Shown here: one piece after another, positions 46,901 to 55,290 of the stretch
Layout of the letters: each line of letters starts with the position of its first letter
Position numbering within the stretch: position 1 is the stretch's first letter
DNA from: Polycladospora coralii
GTDB taxonomy: Bacteria; Bacillota; Bacilli; Thermoactinomycetales; Thermoactinomycetaceae
DNA length: 64,000 bases
NCBI RefSeq assembly: GCF_014773435.2
Contig: NZ_JACXAG020000010.1
Span: 1 to 64,000, forward strand
Direction of reading: 5' to 3'
The notes under the pieces: generated by a model
Databases searched by the model: none
What the model was told of the DNA's origin: nothing
The model's input: the letters and a program-made list of their open reading frames with translations, nothing else
Translations under genes and position numbers: made by a program

Positions 46901-47460
46901 CTAGGTATGTAAATATCTACAATTCCACCACGAACACTAAATTCCCCAGGTTTTTCAACCATATCCACGCGTTCATAACCCACTTTTACCAATTTTTCAA
47001 TTAAGTTTGAAAGTGGAAGAACATGCCCCACAGAGATGGCAATGTGCGCCTCTTTAAACGTTTGTTTAGGAAGAAATAATTTTCTAAGCCCGGTATAGGG
47101 TAAAATAAGCACACCAGAAAATCCTTGGGACAGCTTCGATAATACATTTAAGCGCTCTCCCAAGGTCTCATTTCCAGCAATAGCGATTTCGGTTGTAACC
47201 AGTTCGTTAGCTGGATATAGTAAAACATCCTCTTTCGGTATAAACTCTTGTAAATCATCAGCAGCTTTTTGAGCTTGGTTTAAATTATGCGTGATTAACA
47301 ATACTGGGCGTTTCGTTTCTTGATAAAGAGCGGCCGTAAACAGCATACGAGCAGTACCTGTTAGACCAGATACAACTTGCTCTTTCATCTGCTGCTGAAC
47401 CCCAGCCACCGTTGATTGAAAATCACCGTCTTGTTTCATAACATGCATCAACGGTTCCAA
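43915..47460 (-). CDS. mfd: Transcription-repair coupling factor Mfd
   Basis: This is a translocase that removes stalled RNA polymerase and recruits UvrA (about 1181 residues). UvrB-like domains come first, then an RNAP-interacting domain with KPGDYVVHVNHGIGRYIG (about 490-560). The RecG-like SF2 motor follows with Walker A GDVGYGKTEVA and DEEQRFG, then the TRCF C-terminal domain. TTG 47460 is used: GAGAGGGGG lies 9 bases upstream, and it matches the start region of Bacillus Mfd. It follows fin after a 244-base gap. Confidence 0.97.
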   Translation of the reverse strand: MEPLMHVMKQDGDFQSTVAGVQQQMKEQVVSGLTGTARMLFTAALYQETKRPVLLITHNLNQAQKAADDLQEFIPKEDVLLYPANELVTTEIAIAGNETLGERLNVLSKLSQGFSGVLILPYTGLRKLFLPKQTFKEAHIAISVGHVLPLSNLIEKLVKVGYERVDMVEKPGEFSVRGGIVDIYIPSLAQPVRIEWFDDEVDSIRPFSVSDQRSHSKWQHVTITPGKELFASTARLYDAGERLEKRLQSRLSAVKDPELKQRLVDSMGFDIEQLKQGVLFTGIYKYIEQLYPDYDSILQYIPENAILVLDEPNRIAESAKQLEREEGEWQAALLEQGEFLPELKIANQFEEMMMRIAHQRIYLSLFMRQIPGATPQNITQVSCRSMQQFHGQMHVLKAEWERWEKANFKVLFIASNEERANRLERVLEDYGMRIQKHSGEHPFTSGRPVIKIGALQSGFEMTNLRLTVVTESEVFTQKQRRVRRSSKLDHAEKIKDYQELKPGDYVVHVNHGIGRYIGIETLSVAGLHKDYLLVQYAKNDKLYVPVDQIDQVQKYVGSEEKIPKVYSLGGSEWSKVKNKVRSSVQDIAQDLIELYAKRQEARGHAFSKDTPYQKEFEGMFPYDETPDQLRSIDEIKNDMEQVQPMDRLLCGDVGYGKTEVAVRAAFKATMDGHQVAVLVPTTILAQQHYETFRERFADYPIQIRVLSRFRTRKEQKETTDGLKNGTVDIVIGTHRLLSKDIHYKNLGLLIVDEEQRFGVKHKERLKQLKHNIDVLTLSATPIPRTLHMAMMGVRDLSVIETPPENRFPVQTYVLEYSAALVREAIERELARGGQVYFLYNQVQSIDQMAEKIRMLVPEAKVAVAHGKMNETELERIMLDFLDGESDVLVSTTIIETGVDIPNVNTLIIYDADKMGLSQLYQLRGRVGRSNRIAYAYFTYQKDKVLSETAEKRLQAIKEFTELGSGFKIAMRDLSIRGAGNLLGAQQHGHIATVGFELYSQMLKEAVQELQGNKQEELPQEPTIELKVDAYLPSDYIQDEKQKIELYKKIRAVTSLEEVTDLEEEIEDRFGDLPDCVQSLLQVAKIKVYCMKYGIDSVEQADPNITLKLAEVQNTAIDGQQLFKLAQSFPGKVRLSSGQRVGITFNIKGLTTKAVLEMLTQFLIQYEVVPKSKGAVQNATTE

Positions 47461-47704
47461 CAGTTTGTTCCCCCTCTCAAAGCATTTATTTTCCAATAGC
47501 AAGCGTGTTGATTTTCAGGATTTTCCCATATGAACTTTCGTCAAACCCTACTCCCTTCCAGTCAGACAAGTTGTCTAGGGAGGTGTTTCCGCTAAAATAC
47601 ACTTTCTCATTTTCATTTATCAACACAATTGTTCCAATATAAAATAAACCTCAGCTTGAAACAGCCAAGGCCGTTTTCCATATAGTCAGAAAAATAGTTT
47701 ATGG
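47461..47704. other. Intergenic region between fin and mfd with a small repeat
   Basis: No gene is supported here. TTTCCGCTAAAATACACTT at 47586-47604 matches, with one base missing, 38454-38473 in the rqcP-yabP gap, and the flanks are also partly alike. It may be a degraded copy of a small interspersed element. No promoter is clear. Confidence 0.45.
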
Positions 47705-47935
47705 TTAATGAATATAATTGCCTTCAACATGTGAGTTGGACTGCTTCTCCAATACATCCTGACATACCTCACATGTTACACGTACGAACGTATTACCATG
47801 TGCATCACTGGTAATTATATCTTTCCGTTCATCCGGGGTCAACCGATCAAACCCAAGTTGCCTATCTGTTACCTCTTTGGGATCAATCATTCCTAAGTAT
47901 TGGTTACAACTACGACAAATGTATTGCAAATGCAT
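47705..47935 (-). CDS. fin: Anti-sigma-F factor Fin
   Basis: This is a small zinc-binding protein (76 residues) that inhibits sigma-F so that sigma-G can take over in the forespore. It has two Cys pairs, CRSC (7-10) and CEVC (55-58), and the family stretch GFDRLTPDERKDIITSD. ATG 47935 follows a GAGGGGGG site and gives exactly the family length; a longer open frame extends upstream without a site. It is placed between pth and mfd, as yabK/fin is in Bacillus. Confidence 0.95.
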   Translation of the reverse strand: MHLQYICRSCNQYLGMIDPKEVTDRQLGFDRLTPDERKDIITSDAHGNTFVRVTCEVCQDVLEKQSNSHVEGNYIH

Positions 47936-48019
47936 CAAATAAATGCCCCCCTCAGTGAAACTACATTTTATTACATAGTATTCACCGAAGAGCTTTTTTC
48001 CATTCACTAAATCTGCAGC

Positions 48020-48589
48020 TTATCCCTTTTTATTATATTGATTCATTGCCATATTAAATGAAGAGCCTAACCACACTTTTAAAGCTTCACAACTTCGATC
48101 CACAGCATCGTACACGTCATCCATTTCTTCAGGAGGAAACATGCCGAGTACATAATCGGGGACGGAGATTCTTCCGGTAGGTCTACCTATCCCTAATTTA
48201 ATTCGCTTGAATTGATCTGTGCCAAGATGATGTATGATGGATTTTAAGCCATTATTTCCACCTGAACTTCCTTTCATTCGTAAGCGAATTTGTCCAACCG
48301 GCAGATCAACATCATCACACACCACACAAACTTCATCTATATTAAGTTTTAACCATTCCACTGCAGGTAATACAGCTTCTCCGGATAAGTTCATATAAGT
48401 TTGCGGTTTCATCAATATCACTTTTTCACCCTGTACAAAACCTTCTCCAATTTCTGCTTTCCATCTCTCTTTTTGCAACGGTATCTCCCATATATCACTC
48501 AGCTGATCAATCACCCAAAACCCTAAATTATGACGCGTTTTCGCGTATTTAAATCCAGGATTTCCTAGGCCAACAATTAGTTTCACCAT
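48020..48589 (-). CDS. pth: Peptidyl-tRNA hydrolase
   Basis: This enzyme frees tRNA from peptidyl-tRNA that has dropped off the ribosome (189 residues). The family signature LIVGLGNPGFKYAKTRHNLGF contains the catalytic His. MKPQTYMNLSGEAV, CDDVDLPVGQIRLRMKGSSGG and GNNGLKSI are also visible. The exact start is uncertain: ATG 48589 matches the family, and ATG 48601 is four codons longer. It corresponds to spoVC in Bacillus. Confidence 0.97.
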   Translation of the reverse strand: MVKLIVGLGNPGFKYAKTRHNLGFWVIDQLSDIWEIPLQKERWKAEIGEGFVQGEKVILMKPQTYMNLSGEAVLPAVEWLKLNIDEVCVVCDDVDLPVGQIRLRMKGSSGGNNGLKSIIHHLGTDQFKRIKLGIGRPTGRISVPDYVLGMFPPEEMDDVYDAVDRSCEALKVWLGSSFNMAMNQYNKKG

Positions 48590-48684
48590 CTTCACCACCA
48601 TACTTGTCTCAAGTAAACACCGCTTCAGTTCTAGCTAAAACAATGAAAAATCATGAATATGTGGGCATAAATGCATCAAAAAAA

Positions 48685-48708
48685 AGCGCAACACAAATCG
48701 GTTGCGCT
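48685..48708 (-). terminator. Terminator of ctc/rplY
   Basis: The stem AGCGCAAC/GTTGCGCT with an 8-base loop is followed on the minus strand by eight T. It lies 15 bases after the stop codon. Confidence 0.92.
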
Positions 48709-48723
48709 CTCTCCACACATCAT

Positions 48724-49326
48724 TTACGCTGTACCTGTTTCAGTTTGATCTTCTTCATCTGCTTCTGTTTCAGTTGCTACTTCCTTCTCTTGCTGAGGTG
48801 CAACAATAGTCACCACAACGGTTTCTAGAGAGGTTGCCGGTTCAACTTGACTAGGGAAACTGATGGCAGATACCGTGCGAGAATCTCCAACTGATAATGA
48901 GCTGACATCTAGTTCAACTTTGTCTGGAATGGCATCAGGTAAACATTGAATGGAAATTTGACGCATTGTTTGCTGAAGGATACCCCCTTCTTTTACACCG
49001 ACAGCTTCACCAGTTAAAAGAAGTGGCACCTCTGTTTCTACTTTTTGATTTCGTTTTACACGATAAAAATCGATATGCTTAATTTCACGACTTAGTGCAT
49101 CTATTTGCGTATCACGTACCATAACCTGATGCGTTTCACCATTTAAGCTAAGATTAATTAATCCTTGGCCCTCTGCTTTACGAAAATCTTTAAAATCAAC
49201 ATCAATGGATACCGCATTCTCTCCACTACCATATACGACTGCAGGAATTCGTCCTTGGCTTCGTAAAGCGTTGCGTACACCTTTCGTATGCGATTTTCTT
49301 TCATTAGCAGAAATTGTTATGGACAT
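48724..49326 (-). CDS. rplY: Ribosomal protein bL25, general stress protein Ctc
   Basis: This protein binds 5S rRNA and belongs to the long Ctc/TL5 form (200 residues): an N-terminal L25 domain (about 1-95) followed by a beta domain. Family motifs are GRIPAVVYGSG, ALSREIKHIDFYRV and LPDAIPDKVELDVSSL. The C-terminal 20 residues are acidic. ATG 49326 fits the family; a longer frame is open upstream. It lies between prs and pth, as in Bacillus, where ctc is partly under sigma-B control. Confidence 0.95.
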   Translation of the reverse strand: MSITISANERKSHTKGVRNALRSQGRIPAVVYGSGENAVSIDVDFKDFRKAEGQGLINLSLNGETHQVMVRDTQIDALSREIKHIDFYRVKRNQKVETEVPLLLTGEAVGVKEGGILQQTMRQISIQCLPDAIPDKVELDVSSLSVGDSRTVSAISFPSQVEPATSLETVVVTIVAPQQEKEVATETEADEEDQTETGTA

Positions 49327-49384
49327 GGTATCAAATCCCCTTCCTTTGTAATGCAATATAACCTTTTTTCAGGGGATTCAAACC

Positions 49385-50326
49385 TTATTGAAACAATTTA
49401 CTTACAGATTCTTGGTGATGAACGCGATTAATTGCTTCTCCAATCAAGGGTGCAACCGATAACACTTTTGCTTTTTCAAAGAATTTGTTTTCTGTCAGTG
49501 GAATGGTATTTGTGATGACCATTTCGACAATCGTTGAATTGTGGATTCGCTCAATGGCTGGACCCGAAAAAACAGGGTGTGTACAACATGCATATACTTC
49601 TTTGGCCCCCTGTTCCAATAGAGCGTTGGCGGCCAACGTAATCGTACCACCTGTGTCAATGATATCATCAATTATGATGGCTGTTTTATCCTTTACATCA
49701 CCAACAATACTCATTACTTCTGCCACATTTGGTTCAGGTCTTCGTTTGTCAATGATAGCAATCGGGGCTTCCAATCGCTCTGCTAAGCGTCTAGCACGAA
49801 TAACTCCACCGTGATCCGGAGAAACAACAACAATATCTTCTAAATTTCTATCTAGAAAGTACTCTGCTAGTATCGGGACGCCTAATAAATTATCTACAGG
49901 AATATTAAAGAATCCCTGGATTTGGGTAGCATGCAAATCCATTGTAATGACGCGGTCTGCACCAGCAGTTTCAATCAAATTAGCCACGAGTTTAGCCGTA
50001 ATCGGATCACGAGCCCGTGTCTTGCGATCTTGCCTTGCATATCCATAATAAGGAATCACAACATTGATTGTCGTAGCAGAAGCACGCTTTAAAGCGTCCA
50101 CCATCACTAATAGTTCCATTAGATGCTGGTTTACTGGGTCACATGTGGACTGAATCACATATACATCAGACCCTCGAACGCTCTCGTTCAATTGAACGTG
50201 AATTTCTCCATCACTAAATTTACTAACCTGCGCATCTCCTAACGGAATACCTAAATGTTCACAGATACTGTGTGCGAGTTCAGGATTAGAATTACAGCTG
50301 AAAATTTGCAAACGGGAATTTGACAT
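49385..50326 (-). CDS. prs: Ribose-phosphate pyrophosphokinase
   Basis: This enzyme makes PRPP from ribose 5-phosphate and ATP, the precursor for purines, pyrimidines, His and Trp (313 residues). Family motifs are [37 protein letters not shown] and [11 protein letters not shown]. The PRPP loop is [17 protein letters not shown]. The order glmU-prs-ctc is conserved across Bacillales. Confidence 0.98.
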   Translation of the reverse strand: MSNSRLQIFSCNSNPELAHSICEHLGIPLGDAQVSKFSDGEIHVQLNESVRGSDVYVIQSTCDPVNQHLMELLVMVDALKRASATTINVVIPYYGYARQDRKTRARDPITAKLVANLIETAGADRVITMDLHATQIQGFFNIPVDNLLGVPILAEYFLDRNLEDIVVVSPDHGGVIRARRLAERLEAPIAIIDKRRPEPNVAEVMSIVGDVKDKTAIIIDDIIDTGGTITLAANALLEQGAKEVYACCTHPVFSGPAIERIHNSTIVEMVITNTIPLTENKFFEKAKVLSVAPLIGEAINRVHHQESVSKLFQ

Positions 50327-50388
50327 AGCAATTGTGCCTCCAACTTATCAGTTCAGTTTTGTTCCTTTGTGATACTCAGCATTTTAAG

Positions 50389-51768
50389 CTATTTCTTGTG
50401 CTTAGGTTTTAATTTTTTTGCATAATCCATCTTGGTCGTTTGTCTTTCTCTAGCAATGGCCAATGATTCAGCAGGTACATCCTTGTTGATGGTTGATCCC
50501 GCCGCAACATAAGCTCCCTCGCCAACTTGAACAGGTGCGATCAAATTCACATTGCAACCGATGAAAGCGTGATCATCTATCTGCGTGCGATGTTTTTTTA
50601 CACCATCATAATTTACAGTTACTGTACCACAGCCAATATTGACACCTTCTCCTACAGTAGCATCTCCTACATAGGATAGGTGAGATACTTTTGAACCGCT
50701 CCCCATTTCTACCTTCTTCAAATCTACAAAACAACCAATTTTACTGTTTGCTCCCAGATGCGTATCGGGACGTACATAGGCATATGGACCGACCGTAACA
50801 TTTTCGTCCACTTCAGACGCTTCCATTACAGCATATCGAATTTTTGTATCTGCCTGGATAGACATATTTGTTAAATCAGCTTGCGGCCCAATATGACAAT
50901 TTTCACCAATAGAAGTATGGCCACGCAAATGTGTACCCGGCTCAATAATGGTGTCAGCACCTATTTCTACATCTACTTCGATATAAGTGGAACTAGGGTC
51001 AATAATCGTGACACCATTTTCCATATGTTTACGTAAAATACGCTTTTGCATTAAGCTAGATACCTCAGCCAATTGCACGCGGTCATTCACACCCATCGCC
51101 TCGTCCACATCATCAATTACCTGCGCACCAACAATCTCTTCTGCCGATTTTAAAATATTAAGCACATCTGGCAAATAATACTCACCCTGGGCATTATCAT
51201 TTTTCACTTGCTCAATCGCTTCTAGTAATTTGTGATTATCGAAGCAGTATGTTCCCAAGTTAATTTCATTTACCTGTCGCTCTTTTTCATTGGCATCCTT
51301 TTGTTCCACTACATAACTTACTTGACCGCCAGCTTCACGAATTACGCGTCCATATCCAAATGGATTCTCTACTTTAGCAGTTAAAACAGTAGCTGCAGCA
51401 CCTGATTCTTTATGTTGTGTTACAAGTTTTTCTAATGTTTCTTTGGAAAACAGCGGGTGATCCCCGTGTAGAATTAAGGTTACCCCATCTGAACCCGCTA
51501 GTAAGGGTTTCGCTTGCTTCACAGCATGTGCCGTCCCTAACTGCTCATTTTGAAAAACATATTGTACGCGCTCTTGTAAATAGCTTTGTAAATCATTTGC
51601 TAAATGACCAACCACCAAGATGGACTTTGACACTTCTAATTCTTCTAAGCGAGAAATAATATGATCAATCATCGGCTTTCCGCAGACTGGATGTAATACT
51701 TTATGTTTTTTTGATTTCATCCTTGTCCCTTTACCCGCTGCAAGAATCACCGCATTTAATTGTGACAT
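50389..51768 (-). CDS. glmU: Bifunctional UDP-GlcNAc pyrophosphorylase / GlcN-1-P acetyltransferase
   Basis: This enzyme makes UDP-N-acetylglucosamine, the start of peptidoglycan synthesis (459 residues). The N-terminal nucleotidyltransferase domain has AVILAAGKGTRMKSKKHKVLH and LHGDHPLF. The C-terminal half is a left-handed beta helix with hexapeptide repeats (IGENCHIGPQADL, VGPYAYVRPDTHLG), and the acetyltransferase active region has DGVKKHRTQIDDHAFIGCN. It lies between spoVG and prs. Confidence 0.98.
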   Translation of the reverse strand: MSQLNAVILAAGKGTRMKSKKHKVLHPVCGKPMIDHIISRLEELEVSKSILVVGHLANDLQSYLQERVQYVFQNEQLGTAHAVKQAKPLLAGSDGVTLILHGDHPLFSKETLEKLVTQHKESGAAATVLTAKVENPFGYGRVIREAGGQVSYVVEQKDANEKERQVNEINLGTYCFDNHKLLEAIEQVKNDNAQGEYYLPDVLNILKSAEEIVGAQVIDDVDEAMGVNDRVQLAEVSSLMQKRILRKHMENGVTIIDPSSTYIEVDVEIGADTIIEPGTHLRGHTSIGENCHIGPQADLTNMSIQADTKIRYAVMEASEVDENVTVGPYAYVRPDTHLGANSKIGCFVDLKKVEMGSGSKVSHLSYVGDATVGEGVNIGCGTVTVNYDGVKKHRTQIDDHAFIGCNVNLIAPVQVGEGAYVAAGSTINKDVPAESLAIARERQTTKMDYAKKLKPKHKK

Positions 51769-51878
51769 TTTAACAAGCTCCCCCGTTTCAAAGCATACTT
51801 CCTATCTGAATATATCCCAAAGTATTATTGAATGCAACCAATCATTCTAGGATAACAGACACTTTTACACACAAAAAA

Positions 51879-51908
51879 ACAAGGGATATTTCATACCATC
51901 ACCCTTGT
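51879..51908 (-). terminator. Terminator of spoVG
   Basis: ACAAGGG/CCCTTGT with a 16-base loop directly follows the spoVG stop codon and is followed on the minus strand by seven T. Confidence 0.85.
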
Positions 51909-51909
51909 C

Positions 51910-52209
51910 TCAAACGTCTAGTTTAACCATGTTTACTTCATCTAATTGATCCAGATGTTCTACCTGTTTATATCTCTCAAGTATAGCCAACTCAATCTTA
52001 GCACGACTTGTCGGTGAAATAGGATGTGCGATATCTCGAAAGGCACCATCAGGCATGCGTTTGCTTGGCATAGCGACAAACATCCCATGATCACCGTCAA
52101 TCACACGAATATCATGTACGACAAATTGGTGATCAATCGTGATGGAAGCAATCGCTCGCATCCTCCCCTCTCGATTTACCTTACGCAGACGAACATCGGT
52201 AATTTCCAA
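51910..52209 (-). CDS. spoVG: SpoVG, RNA-binding regulator
   Basis: This is a small regulatory protein (99 residues) that affects sporulation septation and surface gene expression and binds nucleic acids. It is almost identical to Bacillus SpoVG through [38 protein letters not shown] and [20 protein letters not shown] 52209 is the start, with AGGCGGTGA upstream. A sigma-H-type promoter is visible before it, and a terminator separates it from glmU. Confidence 0.97.
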   Translation of the reverse strand: MEITDVRLRKVNREGRMRAIASITIDHQFVVHDIRVIDGDHGMFVAMPSKRMPDGAFRDIAHPISPTSRAKIELAILERYKQVEHLDQLDEVNMVKLDV

Positions 52210-52235
52210 TTCACTTCACCGCCTTTCGAGTAGGT

Positions 52236-52262
52236 ATTCGCGTTTTACGATCTAATTCCTTC
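52236..52262 (-). promoter_or_regulatory. Sigma-H-type promoter of spoVG
   Basis: On the minus strand GAAGGAATT (complement of 52254-52262) fits the sigma-H -35 RNAGGAWWW. It is followed after 14 bases by GAAT (complement of 52236-52239) of the -10 RNNGAATWW. spoVG is a classical sigma-H gene in B. subtilis, which supports the call. Confidence 0.7.
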
Positions 52263-52283
52263 TAGCTTGGTGATTTTTGTAAG

Positions 52284-52667
52284 TTATTTTTCTTTTTTTA
52301 TGGCGATGGCTTCCATTTCAATCCGTACATCCTTCGGTAAGCGCGATACTTCTACACAAGAACGTGCTGGTTGCACTTGATTGAAGTATTGAAGATAGAC
52401 CGCATTGATCCTTTCAAATTGGTCCATATCTTTAATATATAAAGTCACTTTTATCACTTGATCTAAATCGCTTTCTGCTGCTTGTAGTACCGCTTGGACA
52501 TTCTTAATGACTTGGTGTGTCTGTTTCTCAATATCTTCTTCAACCATTTGTCCATCAGCGGTAAGTGGGATTTGGCCAGAGGTATAGATCAAACCATTAT
52601 AAGTAATCGCTTGTGAATAAGGGCCAATCGCTTGTGGGGCTAGGCTCGTTTTTATTTTTTTCATCAT
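52284..52667 (-). CDS. ridA: RidA family enamine/imine deaminase (YabJ)
   Basis: This protein hydrolyses reactive enamines formed by PLP enzymes (127 residues). Family motifs are APQAIGPYSQAITYNGLIYTSG, with the substrate-binding Arg in QPARSCVEVSRLPKDVRIEMEA. It lies 12 bases after purR, as yabJ does in Bacillus, where it is co-transcribed with purR and needed for full PurR control. The start is ATG 52667 or the next ATG. Confidence 0.96.
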   Translation of the reverse strand: MMKKIKTSLAPQAIGPYSQAITYNGLIYTSGQIPLTADGQMVEEDIEKQTHQVIKNVQAVLQAAESDLDQVIKVTLYIKDMDQFERINAVYLQYFNQVQPARSCVEVSRLPKDVRIEMEAIAIKKEK

Positions 52668-52678
52668 TCATCTCCTCT

Positions 52679-53494
52679 TTACAATTGAAAATTACCAAAT
52701 TCAACCTCAACACGCTGATTCTTAATATCCATGGTTTTAACCGATGTCAGAGATACATACTGATCAACTACGCGTTCTACTGCAGGTGCTTCCATCATTA
52801 CCCCAACCCCCACTACTTCTGCTTGAAATTCGTTCAACAAATGGATCATACCTTGAACAGTACCACCAGCTTTCATAAAATCATCAATAATGAGTACGCG
52901 TGATCCTTCTGCTAAACTTCTTTTAGACAAGGAAAGTTGTCGCATGCGTTTAGAAGTGAGTGAAACCGTATTAACCGTCACGACAGAGCCTTCCGTTACA
53001 CGGTAATCATAACGAGCAATCACTACGGGTACACGTAAAAAAGAGGCCGTCGCATGTGCGAGAGGAATCCCTTTTGTTTCTACTGTCATTACGGCATCAA
53101 TTTTTTGTCCTCTAAATAATGTCGCAAAAATTCGACCAATATCTTGGATCAAGGTCGTGTCTCCTAATAAATCAGACAAGTAGAGAAATCCTCCTGGTAA
53201 GATACGCTTTGGATCTGATAATCGCTTACACAATGCAGATAGAATATCATCAGCATAGGCTTTGTTCACTTTAGGAATGTAGCGAACCCCACCTGCTGCT
53301 CCTGCAAGTGTTTCCAATTCACCATTTCCTTCATTATGAATTACTTCATGAATAATGGCTAAATCTTCACTAATAGAAGACTTAGCTGATAAATACCGCT
53401 CAGCAAAAGTGGTTAGGGGAATTAATTTGTAAGGTTGGGACAGAAGCAGTTGTGTCATATCAACAAGCCTCGCACTCCGTTTCCATTTATCCAT
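52679..53494 (-). CDS. purR: Purine operon repressor PurR
   Basis: This is a PRPP-sensing repressor of purine genes (271 residues). The N-terminal winged-helix domain (about 1-75) contains FAERYLSAKSSISEDLAII. The phosphoribosyltransferase-like domain has the PRPP loop VLIIDDFMKAGGTVQG. It has no enzyme activity in the family. ATG 53494 is the start. It heads the purR-ridA pair. Confidence 0.97.
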   Translation of the reverse strand: MDKWKRSARLVDMTQLLLSQPYKLIPLTTFAERYLSAKSSISEDLAIIHEVIHNEGNGELETLAGAAGGVRYIPKVNKAYADDILSALCKRLSDPKRILPGGFLYLSDLLGDTTLIQDIGRIFATLFRGQKIDAVMTVETKGIPLAHATASFLRVPVVIARYDYRVTEGSVVTVNTVSLTSKRMRQLSLSKRSLAEGSRVLIIDDFMKAGGTVQGMIHLLNEFQAEVVGVGVMMEAPAVERVVDQYVSLTSVKTMDIKNQRVEVEFGNFQL

Positions 53495-53549
53495 TATTTA
53501 CCTCCGAAAAACCGAATATACTGAACGAAATATAACATTTTGTACGGAT

Positions 53550-54431
53550 TTAATCAAGAACTTGATCTCGTCTTTTTCCTAGCATTCGCACAGCGTACAC
53601 ATGATTACAAAAACCACGTAAACTATTTACTAGTCGTTTGGCTTGATTCTCGTACTGAACTAAAGCAAAAACAGTGGGACCACTTCCTGACATCAGAACA
53701 CTATCTGCGCCAAACTGCTTCATTTTATCTTTGATGCGTTTCACTTCGGGGTAAATCTCCATCGTGACAGGTTCTAGCACATTCCCAAGGTACTTGCACA
53801 TCTTATCGTAATCGTAACTTTGCAATGCATAAATCATCTCATCAGTAGCTGGATGAGATGCAATCTGTTCTACTTTTAAATGATCAAATATTTCGGCAGT
53901 AGACACGCCATGCGTCGGTTTGGCGAGTACAACCCAACACGGAGGTGGTGCTGGTAGCGAAATTAATTTTTCACCTCTCCCTTTTGCTAAAGCTGTATCA
54001 GCATGTACACAAAAAGGGACATCCGATCCAATTTCTGCGCCAATTTCCGCTAACGCTTGATCAGTAAGCCTTAGATCCCACAATCGATTCAACCCGCGTA
54101 AAGTTGCTGCAGCATCACTACTCCCCCCAGCCAGACCCGCTGCAACTGGTATATTTTTTTGTATTTGAATATGAACACCGTATTTGATATTCATTTTTTG
54201 TTTTAATAACATGGCTGCTTTATATGCGAGATTTTTCTCTGCCTGTGGTAATATCCCAGAATCACTCATCAAGGATACTTTATTTTCTGAGCGAAACATT
54301 AAATCAATCCGATCATATAAATCAATCGTAGTCATCACCATCTCTAATTCATGATAGCCATCCGTACGCTTAAATTTCGCATCTAATGTTAAATTAATTT
54401 TGGCCGGTGCCTTTTCTGATAAATATAACAA
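53550..54431 (-). CDS. ispE: 4-diphosphocytidyl-2-C-methyl-D-erythritol kinase
   Basis: This is a GHMP kinase of the MEP isoprenoid pathway (293 residues). The family motifs are [24 protein letters not shown], the ATP loop [21 protein letters not shown], and the C-terminal [15 protein letters not shown]. The start is TTG 54431, 7 bases after AGGAGG. It sits between sspF and purR, as in Bacillus. Confidence 0.97.
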   Translation of the reverse strand: MLYLSEKAPAKINLTLDAKFKRTDGYHELEMVMTTIDLYDRIDLMFRSENKVSLMSDSGILPQAEKNLAYKAAMLLKQKMNIKYGVHIQIQKNIPVAAGLAGGSSDAAATLRGLNRLWDLRLTDQALAEIGAEIGSDVPFCVHADTALAKGRGEKLISLPAPPPCWVVLAKPTHGVSTAEIFDHLKVEQIASHPATDEMIYALQSYDYDKMCKYLGNVLEPVTMEIYPEVKRIKDKMKQFGADSVLMSGSGPTVFALVQYENQAKRLVNSLRGFCNHVYAVRMLGKRRDQVLD

Positions 54432-54532
54432 TGGATTACCTCCTGTCTTAAGCCTACAACTATTGCAATCGTATCTATTTTCCCCCTATTGTACCACGGA
54501 ATTTAGTAGATCAAATATGCCAAAATACAAAA

Positions 54533-54558
54533 AAGCCGAGTGTGAAAACCCTCGGCTT
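54533..54558 (-). terminator. Terminator of the SASP gene
   Basis: AAGCCGAG/CTCGGCTT with a 10-base loop lies 21 bases after the stop codon. On the minus strand a T6 tract follows. Confidence 0.92.
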
Positions 54559-54579
54559 CATCCTACCAACTTACTTGAA

Positions 54580-54750
54580 TTAAAGTCCTGACATTTGCTT
54601 TTGAGCAATTTCGATGGCTCTTTTTACCATGTTACCTGCATCTCGAGCTTTAATGCCACCCCAACCTTCTCGTTGAACTACATCATAAAACCCTAGTTCT
54701 TTGGCCAGTTCGACTTTTAAGGCTTCAGACATGACACCTCGACGCGCCAT
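54580..54750 (-). CDS. sspF: Small acid-soluble spore protein, alpha/beta-type (SspF-like)
   Basis: This is a DNA-protecting spore protein of only 56 residues ([20 protein letters not shown], then [20 protein letters not shown] and an [12 protein letters not shown] end). It matches SspF of B. subtilis in almost every conserved place: ELAK-x-LGFYD-x-V, GWG[18 protein letters not shown]. The GGIKARDAG part contains the usual germination-protease region of SASPs in altered form. ATG 54750 follows AAGGGGG by 9 bases. It keeps the veg-sspF-ispE order and has a probable sigma-G promoter. Confidence 0.95.
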   Translation of the reverse strand: MARRGVMSEALKVELAKELGFYDVVQREGWGGIKARDAGNMVKRAIEIAQKQMSGL

Positions 54751-54772
54751 TTACATTAGCCCCCTTCAAGTA

Positions 54773-54839
54773 TAAGCGGTTTCAGGACAGGTGTAGTATA
54801 ACCACATGATGTAACGATTATGTAATGAAACCGCTTACT
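54773..54839 (-). promoter_or_regulatory. Probable sigma-G promoter and inverted repeat upstream of sspF
   Basis: On the minus strand ACATA (complement of 54819-54823) and TATACTA (complement of 54794-54800) are spaced 18 bases apart, close to the sigma-G pattern GHATR-N18-CATHHTA. They are enclosed by a perfect 12-bp inverted repeat, TAAGCGGTTTCA at 54773-54784 and its complement at 54826-54837. The outer copy with its flank (54825-54839) fully fits the CcpA cre pattern WTGNAANCGNWNNCW on the plus strand. Confidence 0.6.
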
Positions 54840-54878
54840 ATCTTGGTGAAAAAAAGAACACAACAAGTGTGTCCAAAT

Positions 54879-55160
54879 TTATTGCGGATTGTGTACATAC
54901 CGAACCGGTACTGAGGACTCTCCATTAAAGACAGTCAGCTCAACCGACTCAGTCAACACATCCGCATAACTGTATGAAACACGATTAAATGCGTGTTGAT
55001 CTTCATCTAATTTTACAACAAAAACGGAAGGGTATGTTTCTTCTAATATACCCGTACGTTCAATGGTCTTACGGCGTCCACTATTAGCCTTGAGTCGAAT
55101 CTTTTGTCCAATATAACCATCTAAAGCCAACTTTATTTCAGACAGTGCATTCTTACCCAT
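54879..55160 (-). CDS. veg: Veg protein
   Basis: This is a small conserved protein of 93 residues that stimulates biofilm matrix genes in B. subtilis. Family stretches are [32 protein letters not shown] in two parts and [34 protein letters not shown] 55160 follows GAGGTGG by 9 bases. Two strong promoters precede it. Confidence 0.95.
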   Translation of the reverse strand: MGKNALSEIKLALDGYIGQKIRLKANSGRRKTIERTGILEETYPSVFVVKLDEDQHAFNRVSYSYADVLTESVELTVFNGESSVPVRYVHNPQ

Positions 55161-55187
55161 TTTATACGACCACCTCACTTATAGAAG

Positions 55188-55253
55188 ATTATACTATAAG
55201 AAAGGTATAAAGTCAAATCAAGTATTATAGCAGTCAAACAAACATTTTGTCAA
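55188..55253 (-). promoter_or_regulatory. Tandem sigma-A promoters of veg
   Basis: The upstream promoter is TTGACA-N18-TATAAT (complements of 55248-55253 and 55224-55229), and the downstream one is TTGACT-N17-TATAAT (complements of 55211-55216 and 55188-55193). Both are near consensus. The veg promoter of B. subtilis is also among the strongest known. Confidence 0.88.
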
Positions 55254-55290
55254 TGGATGAATATCTAATTTTACGCGTTTCTCGACCTAT

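Noticed and set aside
47975-48005. Forespore (sigma-F/G) promoter for fin: GAATG and AATACTA on the minus strand
   Set aside because: The sequences are close to consensus, but the spacer is 19 bases and not 17-18, and the site lies at the end of pth. It is plausible from biology but not strong enough to list.
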